Of a DNA stretch of 64,000 nucleotides, positions 43,600-53,517 are shown piece by piece. The notes under the pieces were generated by a model. It was given only the letters and a program-made list of their open reading frames with translations, was not told where the DNA came from and searched no databases. Made by a program: the position numbers and the translations under genes. The stretch's first letter is position 1; each line of letters opens with the position of its first letter. Origin of the DNA: Coriobacteriales bacterium (GTDB lineage Bacteria > Actinomycetota > Coriobacteriia > Coriobacteriales > UBA8131); contig JAITDU010000014.1 of assembly GCA_031282405.1 (NCBI GenBank), positions 28,926 to 92,925 on the forward strand. The letters are read 5' to 3'.

Positions 43600-45297
43600 A
43601 TGAGTGATATTCCAAACGTTAATACTCCGCGGAATAATTCCGCGCATGTTGTTGACTCCAAAACCAACTTGCGCAAAATCAATAAACATGATAGTCAATC
43701 GCAGGCGGAAGCACCTGTAAGGGAGTTGTTCGAACAGTCTCCTTGTGAACAATCCATAGCTGACTGTATTTGCGAATGGCAGCATCTGGACGATGAAGAC
43801 AAGGCCGGTGCCTTTGACTTGCTTATAGAGCGATGGGGAGCTCCTTGTGTTGTCGCTGCTTGTGCGCGTAAGTATGATGATGACTGGCCGCTTTTCTGTG
43901 ACTATATCAAAGGTTCCCAGATTCTCGAACCAAAGAAACGTAGCATTAAAACCATAGGCACTTACTATCATAGAATCCGCAATGGTGGCACAGAGAGAGT
44001 TATTTCCGAGTTAATGTCAATCTGGCTTAGCTTGAATTATCGTGTAGTATTATTTACACTGGAGGATCCTTCTGATGACGACTATTTCGTTGACGAGAGA
44101 GTAATCAGAGTCACTCTTCCGGATTCTACCAATAAGCCCGAATTTACTAAAGAAGAAGCGATTGAGGCTAGAGAGCAGACATTGCAGTCTGCCATAAATG
44201 ACTATGGAATTGATTTGTTTGTGCACCATGCACAGATAGATAAACGTTTATTGTGGGACGCTATTACCATCAAAGCACAGGGAGTGCCGGTAGTTGTATA
44301 TTCGCATTCCATCTTTGGCTTTCTGGTAATAGATCCGCTTCTATTGCAAGCAATCTATGCTGCTTATAGTTTGCTTGATGGAGTTATTACTCTTAGTTCT
44401 GCAAATTGTGCTTTTTGGGGTGCAGTCTGTCGTAGGGCCTGGTTGATACAAAACCCTGTGGACAGCAGTTTGTTGAGTGTTGGTCAGGCCAATCTTGATA
44501 ACCAAAACATTGTTTGGGTAGGACGATTGAATACTGTCGAGAAACGAATGTTCGATTTGTTAGAAATCATGCGTCGGGTTACCGGAGTGGTGCCCGAGGC
44601 GACCTTGACTATTGTCGGTGCTGCTGACAGTGAAGCCGAATTGGCGGATTTCAAACGCGGAATCGTCGAGAATGGACTGGAAAATAACATAGTTTTGACA
44701 GGTTACCAACTGGATGTAACAGAATACTATTTGGACGCCAGTGTGTTCATCATGACTAGTGCTTCTGAGGGTTTGCCAATTTCGCTTTTAGAAAGCAAAG
44801 CGACGGGTCTACCTTGTGTAATGTATGATATACCAGGCATTGATCTGCTAAGCAGTGCGCAAGGCATCAAAAAGATAAGGCGTTTTTCCCTTACGGATTT
44901 TGCGAATGCTGTCCTGAATTTATTGTTGGACAAGCGGGAAAGACACGGGCTTGGTCAGGAGGCTCGCATTAGTTTTGAACGCTACGCCTCGTTCGATCAG
45001 CAAACAGCTTGGAAAAACATTGCTACTGATGTTATCAGCGTCGATTCTCGTGCAGAGAGAGCAAATGTACCACTGAGTGAACATAAAGCCATCATTGAAC
45101 AATTCATGGAAATGTGTGTGTGGATCCATGGACTGCATGGACAAGAAAAAAATGCTCTAATAAATGACTTACACCAACTAAGGGAACGTCTCGGCACTCC
45201 CTATAACGTGTTGCTTGAAGCTCTGGCACCAGAGGCAACCAGACGTCGAAAGCTATTGCGATGGTTAAAGCATGGCCGATCTCAAAAGGACGAATAG
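43600..45297 (+). CDS. Glycosyltransferase family 4
   Basis: The GT4 half is clear: IVWVGRLNTVEKRMFDLLEIM, EATLTIVGAADSEAEL, NNIVLTGYQLDVTEYYLDASVFIMTSASEGLPISLLESKATGLPCV, including the E-x7-E donor-binding block. The N-terminal acceptor half begins after a 120-residue extension with no recognised pattern and contains YYHRIRNGGTERVISEL. Sugar donor and acceptor are not readable. GAGG precedes the ATG at 43600. First gene of the IS-bounded module. Confidence 0.85.
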   Translation: MSDIPNVNTPRNNSAHVVDSKTNLRKINKHDSQSQAEAPVRELFEQSPCEQSIADCICEWQHLDDEDKAGAFDLLIERWGAPCVVAACARKYDDDWPLFCDYIKGSQILEPKKRSIKTIGTYYHRIRNGGTERVISELMSIWLSLNYRVVLFTLEDPSDDDYFVDERVIRVTLPDSTNKPEFTKEEAIEAREQTLQSAINDYGIDLFVHHAQIDKRLLWDAITIKAQGVPVVVYSHSIFGFLVIDPLLLQAIYAAYSLLDGVITLSSANCAFWGAVCRRAWLIQNPVDSSLLSVGQANLDNQNIVWVGRLNTVEKRMFDLLEIMRRVTGVVPEATLTIVGAADSEAELADFKRGIVENGLENNIVLTGYQLDVTEYYLDASVFIMTSASEGLPISLLESKATGLPCVMYDIPGIDLLSSAQGIKKIRRFSLTDFANAVLNLLLDKRERHGLGQEARISFERYASFDQQTAWKNIATDVISVDSRAERANVPLSEHKAIIEQFMEMCVWIHGLHGQEKNALINDLHQLRERLGTPYNVLLEALAPEATRRRKLLRWLKHGRSQKDE

Positions 45298-45388
45298 TAG
45301 CTAATAAGCATTATGTCTACACCAGATGCACTGTAAGTTGGTTGTATTGACCTGTATTACGCTCGCGCCGGCTTTCTAAATGTTGTGG

Positions 45389-45394
45389 TATGAT
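45389..45394 (+). promoter_or_regulatory. -10 box of the YidC fusion gene, probably leaderless
   Basis: TATGAT ends 6 bases before the ATG at 45401, so transcription should start at the A of that ATG. The preferred start is therefore 45401 (MEFINAIIG), which also begins like a YidC-type protein, and not the ATG at 45380. Confidence 0.55.
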
Positions 45395-45400
45395 GAAATT

Positions 45401-47545
45401 ATGGAATTCATAAATGCGATAATCGGTGCGCCGTTGGGTGTCCTTATGCACTGGTGTTTTGAGCTTACAGCAAATTATGGTGCAGCTATTCTGCTGTTCA
45501 CGCTCCTCACCAAAATTATCTTGTTTCCTTTAAGCCTGATAGCTCAAAAGAACTCCATCAAGATGGTCAAGATGGCCCCAGCGCTCGAGGAGATCAAAGC
45601 TCGCAGTGGCGGCAACAAAGAGTTATTCGCGCAAGAGCAAAAACAGCTTTATAAGCAAGAAAAGTATTCCAGTTGGGCCGGTATTCTGCCCCTTTTGATA
45701 CAAATCCCTATAATCCTTGGGCTCATCTGTGTTATCTACAATCCATTGACATATCTGTTTTTGCTGGATCATTCTTTAATCCTCGACGCTATCCGAGTAA
45801 CTTCTGAGATCACAGGGCGCAGCATCGCTGACATGGGGATAAGCGCAGAGTTGTTTGCTTTTGAGGCCATTCAAAACAACCCCGATGCTTTTGTTGCCTT
45901 GCCGGGAATGAGCGACGTGCTCTCAAACATTACCTCCTTGGATACGGGCTTTTTGGGAATCAACCTCACTGAAACACCGTCGTTTACCAGCCCGGCACTC
46001 ATCATAGCGATACTGTCGGCGCTCAGTGCTCTGGTGCTTTCGTTGGTACAGAATCGCTATAACGTCCTGCAGATGAATGCCGGATTTTTCTCCAAATGGG
46101 GAATGACACTCTTCCTTGTGGTTTTCTCGGGTTATTTCGCTTTTGTTTTGCCCTGTGGACTAGGACTTTATTGGACGGCGGGGAACCTGCTCTCCATTCC
46201 TACCCTTATGCTCTGCAATCTGATATATAGTCCCAAAGCGTATATGACCGATGAGTTCAGAATAAAACACAAGAAACTCAGCCGGTCTGAGCGCTCCCAA
46301 TTGACCCAACAAAAGCGCGAGCAAAAAGTGCGCTCCAAACAGGATATCAAGCGCTTCTTTGCCAAAGACAACCGCTGCGAACTGGTGTTTTATTCTGAAT
46401 CCAGTGGCTTTTATAAGTATTATCGCGGTCTCATAGAGTATTTGATCGAGCATTCAGACATCGTTATTCACTATGCAACATCCGACCCCAACGATGCTCT
46501 GTTCAAGGCGTGCGACAAGCAAATAGTGCCTTACTTTGTGGCGGAAAGTGAGCTTATCTCCTTCATGATGCGTATGGACGCCGATATAGTGGTGATGACG
46601 ATGCCGGATCTGGAAACCTATCATATCAAGCGGTCTATAGCCAACAAAAACATCGAATACATCTATTTGGACCATGGTTTTGGATCGTTTTCCATGGTGT
46701 TAAGAGAACACGCCCTGGATCATTTTGACACGATCTTTTGTTATGGCCCTAATCATATTGAGGAGATCAGAGAGACAGAATATGCTTACCAACTGCCACA
46801 AAAGACGCTGGTCAAGACAGGCTTTGCTCTTTATGATGAGCTCACTCAGATTGCCCTGTCCTTTGCTGCCCAAGATCAAACTACCGACAAAAAGTGCTCT
46901 GGCGAGAAACTCCAAGGTGCTCCACAGGTACTCGTAGCACCTTCTTGGCAGCCCGATAACATCATGGATTCATGCCTTGAAGGGCTACTCATGAGCCTTA
47001 CAGCGCAAGACTTCAATGTCGTTGTTCGCCCGCATCCCGAATATGTCAAGCGTTTCCCTGAACGTATCGAAAAAGCGCGTGAGTTGATAGAAAGTATTGA
47101 TGCTTCACACATCACCCTGCAAGATGACTTTACCGACAACAGTACCCTTTATACATCTGCTGCCATCATTACTGATTGGTCTACCGTTGCTCAGGAATTT
47201 TGTCTGACACAAAAAAAGCCGGCCGTATTTATCAATACCCCTATGAAAGTCCTTAATCCAAATTGGCAAAAGATTCCTGCTATACCCTTGGAGCTATCAC
47301 TGAGGAACGAACTCGGCATATCGCTTGATGTGGACGAAATAACCTTGACTGGTCAAACTGTAACAGAGTTGCTGGCAGACTCTTTGGCCTATCAAGATAG
47401 GATAGAACATCTGCTCAGTGAGTTGCTTTTCGATGTGGGCAAAGGTGCTGCTGGCGGAGCGACGTATCTTATCAGTAAAATAGAATATTTGAGAAAGACT
47501 CGTCAAACTGCGGACAGCAAAAGGAGCGAGCCAAAAGATGCTTAA
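45401..47545 (+). CDS. Fusion of YidC/Oxa1-type insertase and CDP-glycerol/ribitol glycerophosphotransferase
   Basis: Residues 1-280 follow the YidC/Oxa1 core: YGAAILLFTLLTKIILFPLSL (TM1), KMAPALEEIKARSGGNKELFAQEQKQLYKQE (cytoplasmic hairpin), GILPLLIQIPIILGL, and later helices ending LPCGLGLYWTAGNLLSIPTLML. After a basic linker (KKLSRSERSQLTQQKREQKVRSK), residues 310-700 match the Glycos_transf/TagF-type glycerophosphotransferase: ELVFYSESSGFYKYYRGLIEYL, LDHGFGSF, PSWQPDNIMD, VVRPHPEYVKR, AAIITDWSTVAQEF. It probably builds a polyol-phosphate polymer at the membrane, with the YidC half as anchor or chaperone; that role is inferred. Both halves look intact. It overlaps the sulfatase gene by 8 bases. 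Confidence 0.88.
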   Translation: MEFINAIIGAPLGVLMHWCFELTANYGAAILLFTLLTKIILFPLSLIAQKNSIKMVKMAPALEEIKARSGGNKELFAQEQKQLYKQEKYSSWAGILPLLIQIPIILGLICVIYNPLTYLFLLDHSLILDAIRVTSEITGRSIADMGISAELFAFEAIQNNPDAFVALPGMSDVLSNITSLDTGFLGINLTETPSFTSPALIIAILSALSALVLSLVQNRYNVLQMNAGFFSKWGMTLFLVVFSGYFAFVLPCGLGLYWTAGNLLSIPTLMLCNLIYSPKAYMTDEFRIKHKKLSRSERSQLTQQKREQKVRSKQDIKRFFAKDNRCELVFYSESSGFYKYYRGLIEYLIEHSDIVIHYATSDPNDALFKACDKQIVPYFVAESELISFMMRMDADIVVMTMPDLETYHIKRSIANKNIEYIYLDHGFGSFSMVLREHALDHFDTIFCYGPNHIEEIRETEYAYQLPQKTLVKTGFALYDELTQIALSFAAQDQTTDKKCSGEKLQGAPQVLVAPSWQPDNIMDSCLEGLLMSLTAQDFNVVVRPHPEYVKRFPERIEKARELIESIDASHITLQDDFTDNSTLYTSAAIITDWSTVAQEFCLTQKKPAVFINTPMKVLNPNWQKIPAIPLELSLRNELGISLDVDEITLTGQTVTELLADSLAYQDRIEHLLSELLFDVGKGAAGGATYLISKIEYLRKTRQTADSKRSEPKDA

Positions 47546-49940
47546 GTGCAGTGTCATAAAATCACTGTTTCGTTCCGTCACTCTGAATCACCACAGGGCG
47601 CGTGAGAATCCAGCAAGTGGGCCAAACAATGTGAGCCGGAATTCTTCGGCGAATGCCCTGTCATTGAATTTGAGATCTGGGTCCAGAGCTAGCATTCGTT
47701 TTTATGTCCCGATCGTAACTTTCTGGGTCATATTGTTGTTCTTTTTGTTACCCAATACTGCTCATGCTTATATAGACCCGGCAACCACCACCTATATCAT
47801 TCAAATAGCCACAGCGATAATCGTCACTCTGTCCGTGACGTTTTCGATTGTTCTGTTCCGCTTTAGAATGGTATTCTCAACCTTCTTGATCAGGATACGC
47901 ACACGGTTATCGGGCGCTGAAAAAGGCGCTCGTACGAACGGGGCATCTACCAGCGACAATACGTGGATTGAGGACTATCAGTATCCTAAGAACGCACTGC
48001 CCGGAAGCAAGCAGCCACCGGATAAAGCCTTTGGCTTTACCGAGATTACCAAGCGGCAAATAGAAGCTCAAGAAGTATCAGCACTGACAGGCCAGCCAGA
48101 TCCTTTGCCCACCATGAGCAATGCATACAACTTCGAATCTGCTTCCAGTGCTGTCGGCTCCAAACGTGACCATGAAGCGCAGCGATCTAAACGTTCATCA
48201 GGGCCAGAACCACAGCCAACCACCTTCAGGGCCCGACTGGCTGCTGCTTGGAATGAGAGTCGCTCACTCAAACTGCGTCTACTTACATCTGCCTTGCTTG
48301 CCGCTGCCGTGAGCTTTACGTTTTTCGTGTTTGGCCCGCTGGATTTGGTTATAGCCTCTCAAGGCGAGCTGGGCGTTGGAGTAGGCGATGTTGCCTGGCT
48401 GTTTGGCTTGGTAGGTCTTGCCGTCTTTCTAGTTTTGTTTGCAGCGTTCGCATTGCTGCGGGGCAAGATACTTGATGTTGCCCTAAGTATTGTTGTGACC
48501 CTGCTCTTAGCCGGATATATTCAAGGTACGTTTTTAAATGGAGAACTCGCGCGCCTGACTGGCGAAAGCATCTATTGGGCTGGCATGACAACTCCGATGC
48601 TGATAAACGCAGGTATCTGGCTCCTTGTTCTCATTGTTGTTTTGCTCGTTCGGTATTTTTTGACAAAACGATTCGTATATGCTGTCTCGATTATCTCGGC
48701 ATTGATTATTGTCATGCAGGCAGTTGCTCTTATCAGTGAGTATCCGAGCGTTGATAAACAACAAATGGTCGGCGTAACGAGCAAAGTGCTAACTACTGAG
48801 GGAGAATTTGAGGTCGCCAGCAAAGAGAACATCATTGTACTCCTGCTTGATGAATTCGATATGAAATACGCGATGGCACTTGAACAGGAAGAGCCAGGTT
48901 ACTTTGACGATCTGGATGGTTTTACCGAGTTTACCAATGCATTGTGGGTACATGCTGATACGAATCCATCTATACCCGAGATGCTCACAGGCATTCCTTA
49001 TGAGTGGAACCAGGATGTCTTGGAGTGGCAAACAGAATCCTACCCAAAATCAAAATTGCTTAATCCGTTAACAGATAACGACTATCACGTTGACTTATAT
49101 CTTGATGGTACTTTGACGTATCCACCAGGCCATGCAGAAATTTTAGAAGGTCTTACGCATAACATTGGTGTTGCAGAGACAGTTCTCAACAAAAAAGAGA
49201 CGATCAGAGTTCTGACTAAACTATCGGCATATCGCTATGCGCCGGTATTCCTCAAACCTTTCTTTTGGATGTCTTTTGTTGATTACGCTTATCTTACCGA
49301 GGCTGTTTTGCCTGAGTACCCTGAATATCTTACTGATGATGTCATATTTAATAGAGCGTTGCGTAGCGAAGGTCTGAGCATCGGAGATTTTGAGAAGAGT
49401 TTCAAGTTCTATCATATGTTTGGACCGCATACACCTTATTATACTGACCGCTTCGCTCAACCAACGCCCGACGGTGTAAGTACGGTTACCGAGCAACTGC
49501 GCGGTAGTTTTTATTCCGTCAGAGAATATCTAAACCAGCTTAAAGATTTGAGATTATACGAGAACTCTACTATCATCATTACTGCGGATCACGGTGCGCC
49601 ACGACAAGTGCAGGCCATAAGAACCGCCGAAGAAGTACCGGCGCTGTTCATAAAACCGGCTGGGTCGGCCCATACGGCACTGCAGAAAAACAATGCACCA
49701 GTAACCACCGAAAACTTAAGGGCCACCATTCTCAAAGAGGCAGGGTTGCCGTTGCCCGATGGCGCTGTTGATTGTTTTGAGGTGTCTGAAGATGCCGTAG
49801 TAGAGCGGCACGTTCTTGCAAGGTATGGCGAGGCAGGCAAAACTATATATCATGTTACCGATTGGGCGGTCGTCGGCGATGCCAAAGACTGGAATAACTG
49901 GCATTTAGCAGCGGAATGGGAGACAGAGTTTTGGGCTTAG
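47538..49940 (+). CDS. Membrane-bound sulfatase/phosphoglycerol-transferase-like protein
   Basis: The N terminus has a helix ending TAHAYIDPATTTYIIQ, then a second helix and a 110-residue hydrophilic loop. Four or five helices follow (about 245-410), and then an exterior sulfatase-type domain (about 425-780): NIIVLLLDEFDMKYAMALEQ, FKFYHMFGPHTPYY, STIIITADHGAPRQ. The DEFD site with downstream ITADHG supports an alkaline-phosphatase-superfamily metal site, but the usual Thr/Cys nucleophile block is not obvious. LtaS-like or phosphoethanolamine-transferase activity is possible. Overlap with the CDP-glycerol transferase fusion points to polymer modification. Confidence 0.8.
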   Translation: MLKCSVIKSLFRSVTLNHHRARENPASGPNNVSRNSSANALSLNLRSGSRASIRFYVPIVTFWVILLFFLLPNTAHAYIDPATTTYIIQIATAIIVTLSVTFSIVLFRFRMVFSTFLIRIRTRLSGAEKGARTNGASTSDNTWIEDYQYPKNALPGSKQPPDKAFGFTEITKRQIEAQEVSALTGQPDPLPTMSNAYNFESASSAVGSKRDHEAQRSKRSSGPEPQPTTFRARLAAAWNESRSLKLRLLTSALLAAAVSFTFFVFGPLDLVIASQGELGVGVGDVAWLFGLVGLAVFLVLFAAFALLRGKILDVALSIVVTLLLAGYIQGTFLNGELARLTGESIYWAGMTTPMLINAGIWLLVLIVVLLVRYFLTKRFVYAVSIISALIIVMQAVALISEYPSVDKQQMVGVTSKVLTTEGEFEVASKENIIVLLLDEFDMKYAMALEQEEPGYFDDLDGFTEFTNALWVHADTNPSIPEMLTGIPYEWNQDVLEWQTESYPKSKLLNPLTDNDYHVDLYLDGTLTYPPGHAEILEGLTHNIGVAETVLNKKETIRVLTKLSAYRYAPVFLKPFFWMSFVDYAYLTEAVLPEYPEYLTDDVIFNRALRSEGLSIGDFEKSFKFYHMFGPHTPYYTDRFAQPTPDGVSTVTEQLRGSFYSVREYLNQLKDLRLYENSTIIITADHGAPRQVQAIRTAEEVPALFIKPAGSAHTALQKNNAPVTTENLRATILKEAGLPLPDGAVDCFEVSEDAVVERHVLARYGEAGKTIYHVTDWAVVGDAKDWNNWHLAAEWETEFWA

Positions 49941-50082
49941 TCAATTCGATATTATCTGCTTGTCCTAGTAATCACGGCAGATATGAGTTTCTTTTTGGCT
50001 CGATTTTCTGCTGTGCTACCCGCCCAACCCTGTTTGAGCATTACTGCGTAACGCTTAGCACTCGACAACTGTGGGGGCAACA

Positions 50083-51750
50083 ATGACGCCAGATGTTTCT
50101 ATAATTATTCCAGTATATAACGCTCAGGATTTTATCGAAAACACCATTGAGAGTGTTTTCAATCAGACACTTCAGAACATCGAAATAATAGTAATTAATG
50201 ATGCTAGTATAGATAACACTCCACAGATCATCGAGCGCCTGTCTGCTGCAGATAGCCGACTCAAAGTAGTTACTTACGAACAGAACAACGGTGCTGAATA
50301 TGCCAGAAAGGTCGGAGTAGAACACGCCCAGGGAAGATATATTCTTTTTTTGGATGCCGATGATGGGTTAGTCCGCAATGCTTGTGAGCTTTTGTTGGCA
50401 GAAATACAAAAGCGTCCAGTCGACATATTACATTTTGGTACTGAAGTCGAATGGCATGGCGAGGGCGTAAAACACTTTGCAACTCATATGCAACGTTTCG
50501 TTATGCCCCTGAATATCGAAATGCAGGGCATGGAGATTACCAAAGCTGCTCTGGAAAGAAGTGAGCACAGCTGGAGCCTCTGGGGCAAATTACTAAAAAC
50601 CTCATTATGCAAAGAGGCCTATCGGCATATTCCCATGCTGAGGCTACCTTTAGGTGAGGATTTATTGGCGTATTTTTTTATCAGTTACTTTTCCCAAACC
50701 TATCGCGGGTTTCCTGATTACCAGCTTTACCAATATAATTACGGTTTAGGAGGTTCCAACAACCAACAGGTTACTTTAGATGTGTTTGAGCAACGCTGGC
50801 TATCAACTTTGCGCGTAGTGAATTGCATTGAAGACTTTCTTACTAAGCGCGATGAATTAGCACTTTACGAAAACGTTCTCAAGGAAGTTAGAGCACATTT
50901 TTTAGACGAGGCCACTGGTGCCATACTGACTTTGCTGCAGCCCCAGCAGCGAAAAGCAGGTTTTCTCAGGGTTGTGAATACCTGGTCAGCTGTGGAGGCT
51001 ATCGCCAATCTGGCCAGTTTTGAGTGGCTTAGCCCACATCATATCTGGATATGGATGTTCGCCGATTCCAGGTCGACCCTAGGGTCTCAAAACGAATCTC
51101 TGATAGTGAAAGACCCTGCTGCTACTCAATATCAGCACACAGCTTATTACTCATTCATGGGTACGAATCTGGTTGATAGAGTAGCTCAGTTTCTTGCAGC
51201 AGATTTTGACACGCGCGCTGATGAAAAACCACTGATGTTACTGGAAGACACTATAAGTAGTTATGTTGAGTTGCCAGATGACTTTGAATACCATTCTATC
51301 CAGCCAAAATATGAATGTGTACTCGCTGCTTCATTCAAAAATAGATGTCAGGCAGTTCAGCAACTAGTGTCAAGACACGGTATTAAACGTTTGGTGATTT
51401 TGGATTATGCTGATGTTTTGATATTTTGGGACCTGCTGTTTTTTGAAGTCATTGGAGTAAAGGTCGAAAACAGCGCTGGCGAAGATATGATAGCCAAGTT
51501 ATATACCGAGCATGGTCTTGATAAGTTAATCAGAGCTGGATCCAGCGGCTATGATAGGGTCCTTGTTTCCGATGAAGATTTTGTCCGTGAAAAGTTAGGA
51601 CACAAGTGGGCCAGCATTAGTTATAAGGAACAGGCTCTACGTATGAAAAACCAAACTCAAGAAATCAAAGAGTCCAATTCCTACAAGTTGGGCAAGGTAT
51701 TAACTTTACCTGTACGACTTATAAAGTATAAAGTCTTTACGCAGCATTAA
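50083..51750 (+). CDS. Glycosyltransferase family 2
   Basis: The N-terminal GT-A domain reads VSIIIPVYNAQDFIENTIESVFNQ, IIVINDASIDNTP and ARKVGVEHAQGRYILFLDADD, with the DxD metal site. The remaining 330 residues show no recognised domain and may modify acceptor binding. A run of G six bases before ATG 50083 favours that start over GTG 50071. It is convergent with the following minus-strand genes, with only 23 bases between the stops. Sugar and acceptor unknown. Confidence 0.85.
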   Translation: MTPDVSIIIPVYNAQDFIENTIESVFNQTLQNIEIIVINDASIDNTPQIIERLSAADSRLKVVTYEQNNGAEYARKVGVEHAQGRYILFLDADDGLVRNACELLLAEIQKRPVDILHFGTEVEWHGEGVKHFATHMQRFVMPLNIEMQGMEITKAALERSEHSWSLWGKLLKTSLCKEAYRHIPMLRLPLGEDLLAYFFISYFSQTYRGFPDYQLYQYNYGLGGSNNQQVTLDVFEQRWLSTLRVVNCIEDFLTKRDELALYENVLKEVRAHFLDEATGAILTLLQPQQRKAGFLRVVNTWSAVEAIANLASFEWLSPHHIWIWMFADSRSTLGSQNESLIVKDPAATQYQHTAYYSFMGTNLVDRVAQFLAADFDTRADEKPLMLLEDTISSYVELPDDFEYHSIQPKYECVLAASFKNRCQAVQQLVSRHGIKRLVILDYADVLIFWDLLFFEVIGVKVENSAGEDMIAKLYTEHGLDKLIRAGSSGYDRVLVSDEDFVREKLGHKWASISYKEQALRMKNQTQEIKESNSYKLGKVLTLPVRLIKYKVFTQH

Positions 51751-51773
51751 TCAAAGTCGGTCGACTTATCACT

Positions 51774-52697
51774 TTAAAAAGTGTAAAAAGTCTTCTCTAT
51801 GCCGTCTTCAAACGATGTGAGGGGTTTAAACCCTGTCTCTCGGTTCAATTTGGCAAAGTCTAATAATTCTAGATCAAGGCCTATCGCCTTATGTTCAGGG
51901 TCGAAGTTCGGTGTTAGATCAGGAGCGCATAGAGCGTAGATATCTTCTATATAGAGACGTAGCGCTTTAGGCGTAGAACTGCCAACGACATAGGCGTTGT
52001 CGGGCCGTCCGCTCATTGCCAGTGCATACAGCGCTCTTGCTACATCATCTATGTATATGAAATCATAGTCTTGTTCTCCGGAAGAAAATTGCAGGGGTAG
52101 ATTGTCTTTGATAGATTTGAGAGTCGAATAGACAAGGCCGCTTCTACTCTCTGGCCCATAGGCATTAGTTACCAATGCTTCCACAAAATCCAACCCTGTT
52201 TCCTTTGCACTGAGTTGGGTACAAACACTCGCCATTTGTTTGGCGGAATAATAGATGTTCCTTTGGCTGACTATCATGGGGTCACAGCTGGAAAGGTGTA
52301 CCTGAGATACCTGCATAGCACTGCCAACGAACAAAAAACGCGAACAATCTAACTGAGCTGCAGCCTTAACCGCCGCCACACTGTTAGAAATATTAGCTAA
52401 CTGTTGATGCAAACTGTCGTTATTGTTCGCAAACACCCCGTCCCAAGCTAGGTGGATAAAGACTTCAGGTGGGTTTTGCAAGCCAAGGTCTTTGATGACT
52501 TGTGGCAACGCAGAAATGTTTTTCATGTCACAATGGACGATATGTGTTTGCTGAACGCTGCGTAACGATTCTTTCAGGAGTGACTGTTTACGTACAACGG
52601 CTACCACTTCAACGCCATTATCGGACAAATATTTGACGAGGTGGGTGCCAATGAACCCATTGGCACCCGTTACGAGGACGCTTTTCAAAGCTACCAC
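51774..52697 (-). CDS. NAD-dependent sugar epimerase/reductase (CDP-sugar context)
   Basis: Extended SDR protein: SVLVTGANGFIGTHLVKYL, the hydrophobic core FIHLAWDGVF, and the catalytic YYSAK. YDFIYIDDVARAL follows. The GTG at 52697 overlaps the stop of the cytidylyltransferase (GTGGTAG); TTG 52688 is also possible. The pairing with RfbF suggests action on a CDP-sugar as a reductase or epimerase, but the expected CDP-glucose 4,6-dehydratase (rfbG) is absent from the window. Confidence 0.8.
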   Translation of the reverse strand: MVALKSVLVTGANGFIGTHLVKYLSDNGVEVVAVVRKQSLLKESLRSVQQTHIVHCDMKNISALPQVIKDLGLQNPPEVFIHLAWDGVFANNNDSLHQQLANISNSVAAVKAAAQLDCSRFLFVGSAMQVSQVHLSSCDPMIVSQRNIYYSAKQMASVCTQLSAKETGLDFVEALVTNAYGPESRSGLVYSTLKSIKDNLPLQFSSGEQDYDFIYIDDVARALYALAMSGRPDNAYVVGSSTPKALRLYIEDIYALCAPDLTPNFDPEHKAIGLDLELLDFAKLNRETGFKPLTSFEDGIEKTFYTF

Positions 52698-53464
52698 AAT
52701 TTCCAAGGAGCTTTGCCCGATCGCCAAAGCTCCTCTAAGGTTTGCTTGTCTCTTTGGGTATCCATACACTGCCAAAATCCCGCGTGTCTATAGACCATCA
52801 GTTCACCTTCTGCTGACAGTCGCTCCAGAGGCTCCTGTTCAAATACGGTTGTGTCATCCGTCAGATAGTCAAATATCTCTGGCTCTAATACCATAAAACC
52901 GCCATTTATCAACCCGGAATCGACACGGTGCTTTTCTCTGAATGAAACCACTCGGTCGGTGTTGTCTATGTCCAACACGCCAAAACGCTGCGTAGTACGT
53001 ACGCCGGTGAGCGTTGCAATCTTCCTGTTTCTTTGATGGTGAGCGATAAGCTCAGGAATGTTGACATCGGCAATGCCATCGCCATAGGTAAGCATAAATG
53101 ACTCTTTGCCAATGTGGGATTGCACCCGTTTTATTCTGCCGCCCGTCATTGTTTCAAGTCCGGTATCTACTATCGTCACGCGCCAGGGTTCTGCACCCTG
53201 CTTAATTATTTGAGGACTGCCGTCTTTAGAAAAGTCAAAGGTAACGTCGTTGCTCCTCAGATAGTAATCGGCAAAGTACTCCTTGATACTATACTGTTTA
53301 TAGCCGGCACATATCAAAAAGTCGTTAAAACCAAAATGTGAGTAGATCTTCATAATATGCCATATGATAGGCTGGCTGCCAATCTCAATCATGGGCTTTG
53401 GCCTGAATACGCTCTCCTCAGATATTCTGGTGCCTAATCCACCGGCCAATAGTATTGTTTTCAT
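52691..53464 (-). CDS. rfbF: CTP:glucose-1-phosphate cytidylyltransferase-like
   Basis: Nucleotidyltransferase with the signature LLAGGLGTRISEESVFRPKPM, then WHIMKIYSHFGFNDFLICAGYK and FMLTYGDGIADVNI, all typical of RfbF/AscA. It would make CDP-glucose for a 3,6-dideoxy or related sugar. ATG 53464 is chosen (GAGG 10 bases upstream, MKTILLAGG start); a longer frame to 53521 exists. The length of 257 residues is standard. It sits 53 bases after the large glycosyltransferase gene on the same strand. Confidence 0.92.
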   Translation of the reverse strand: MKTILLAGGLGTRISEESVFRPKPMIEIGSQPIIWHIMKIYSHFGFNDFLICAGYKQYSIKEYFADYYLRSNDVTFDFSKDGSPQIIKQGAEPWRVTIVDTGLETMTGGRIKRVQSHIGKESFMLTYGDGIADVNIPELIAHHQRNRKIATLTGVRTTQRFGVLDIDNTDRVVSFREKHRVDSGLINGGFMVLEPEIFDYLTDDTTVFEQEPLERLSAEGELMVYRHAGFWQCMDTQRDKQTLEELWRSGKAPWKLW

Positions 53465-53517
53465 TGTTTTCCAATCCTCTGGTGAGAAACCGTTGCGGTT
53501 CTTTATTGCTGTTCGTA

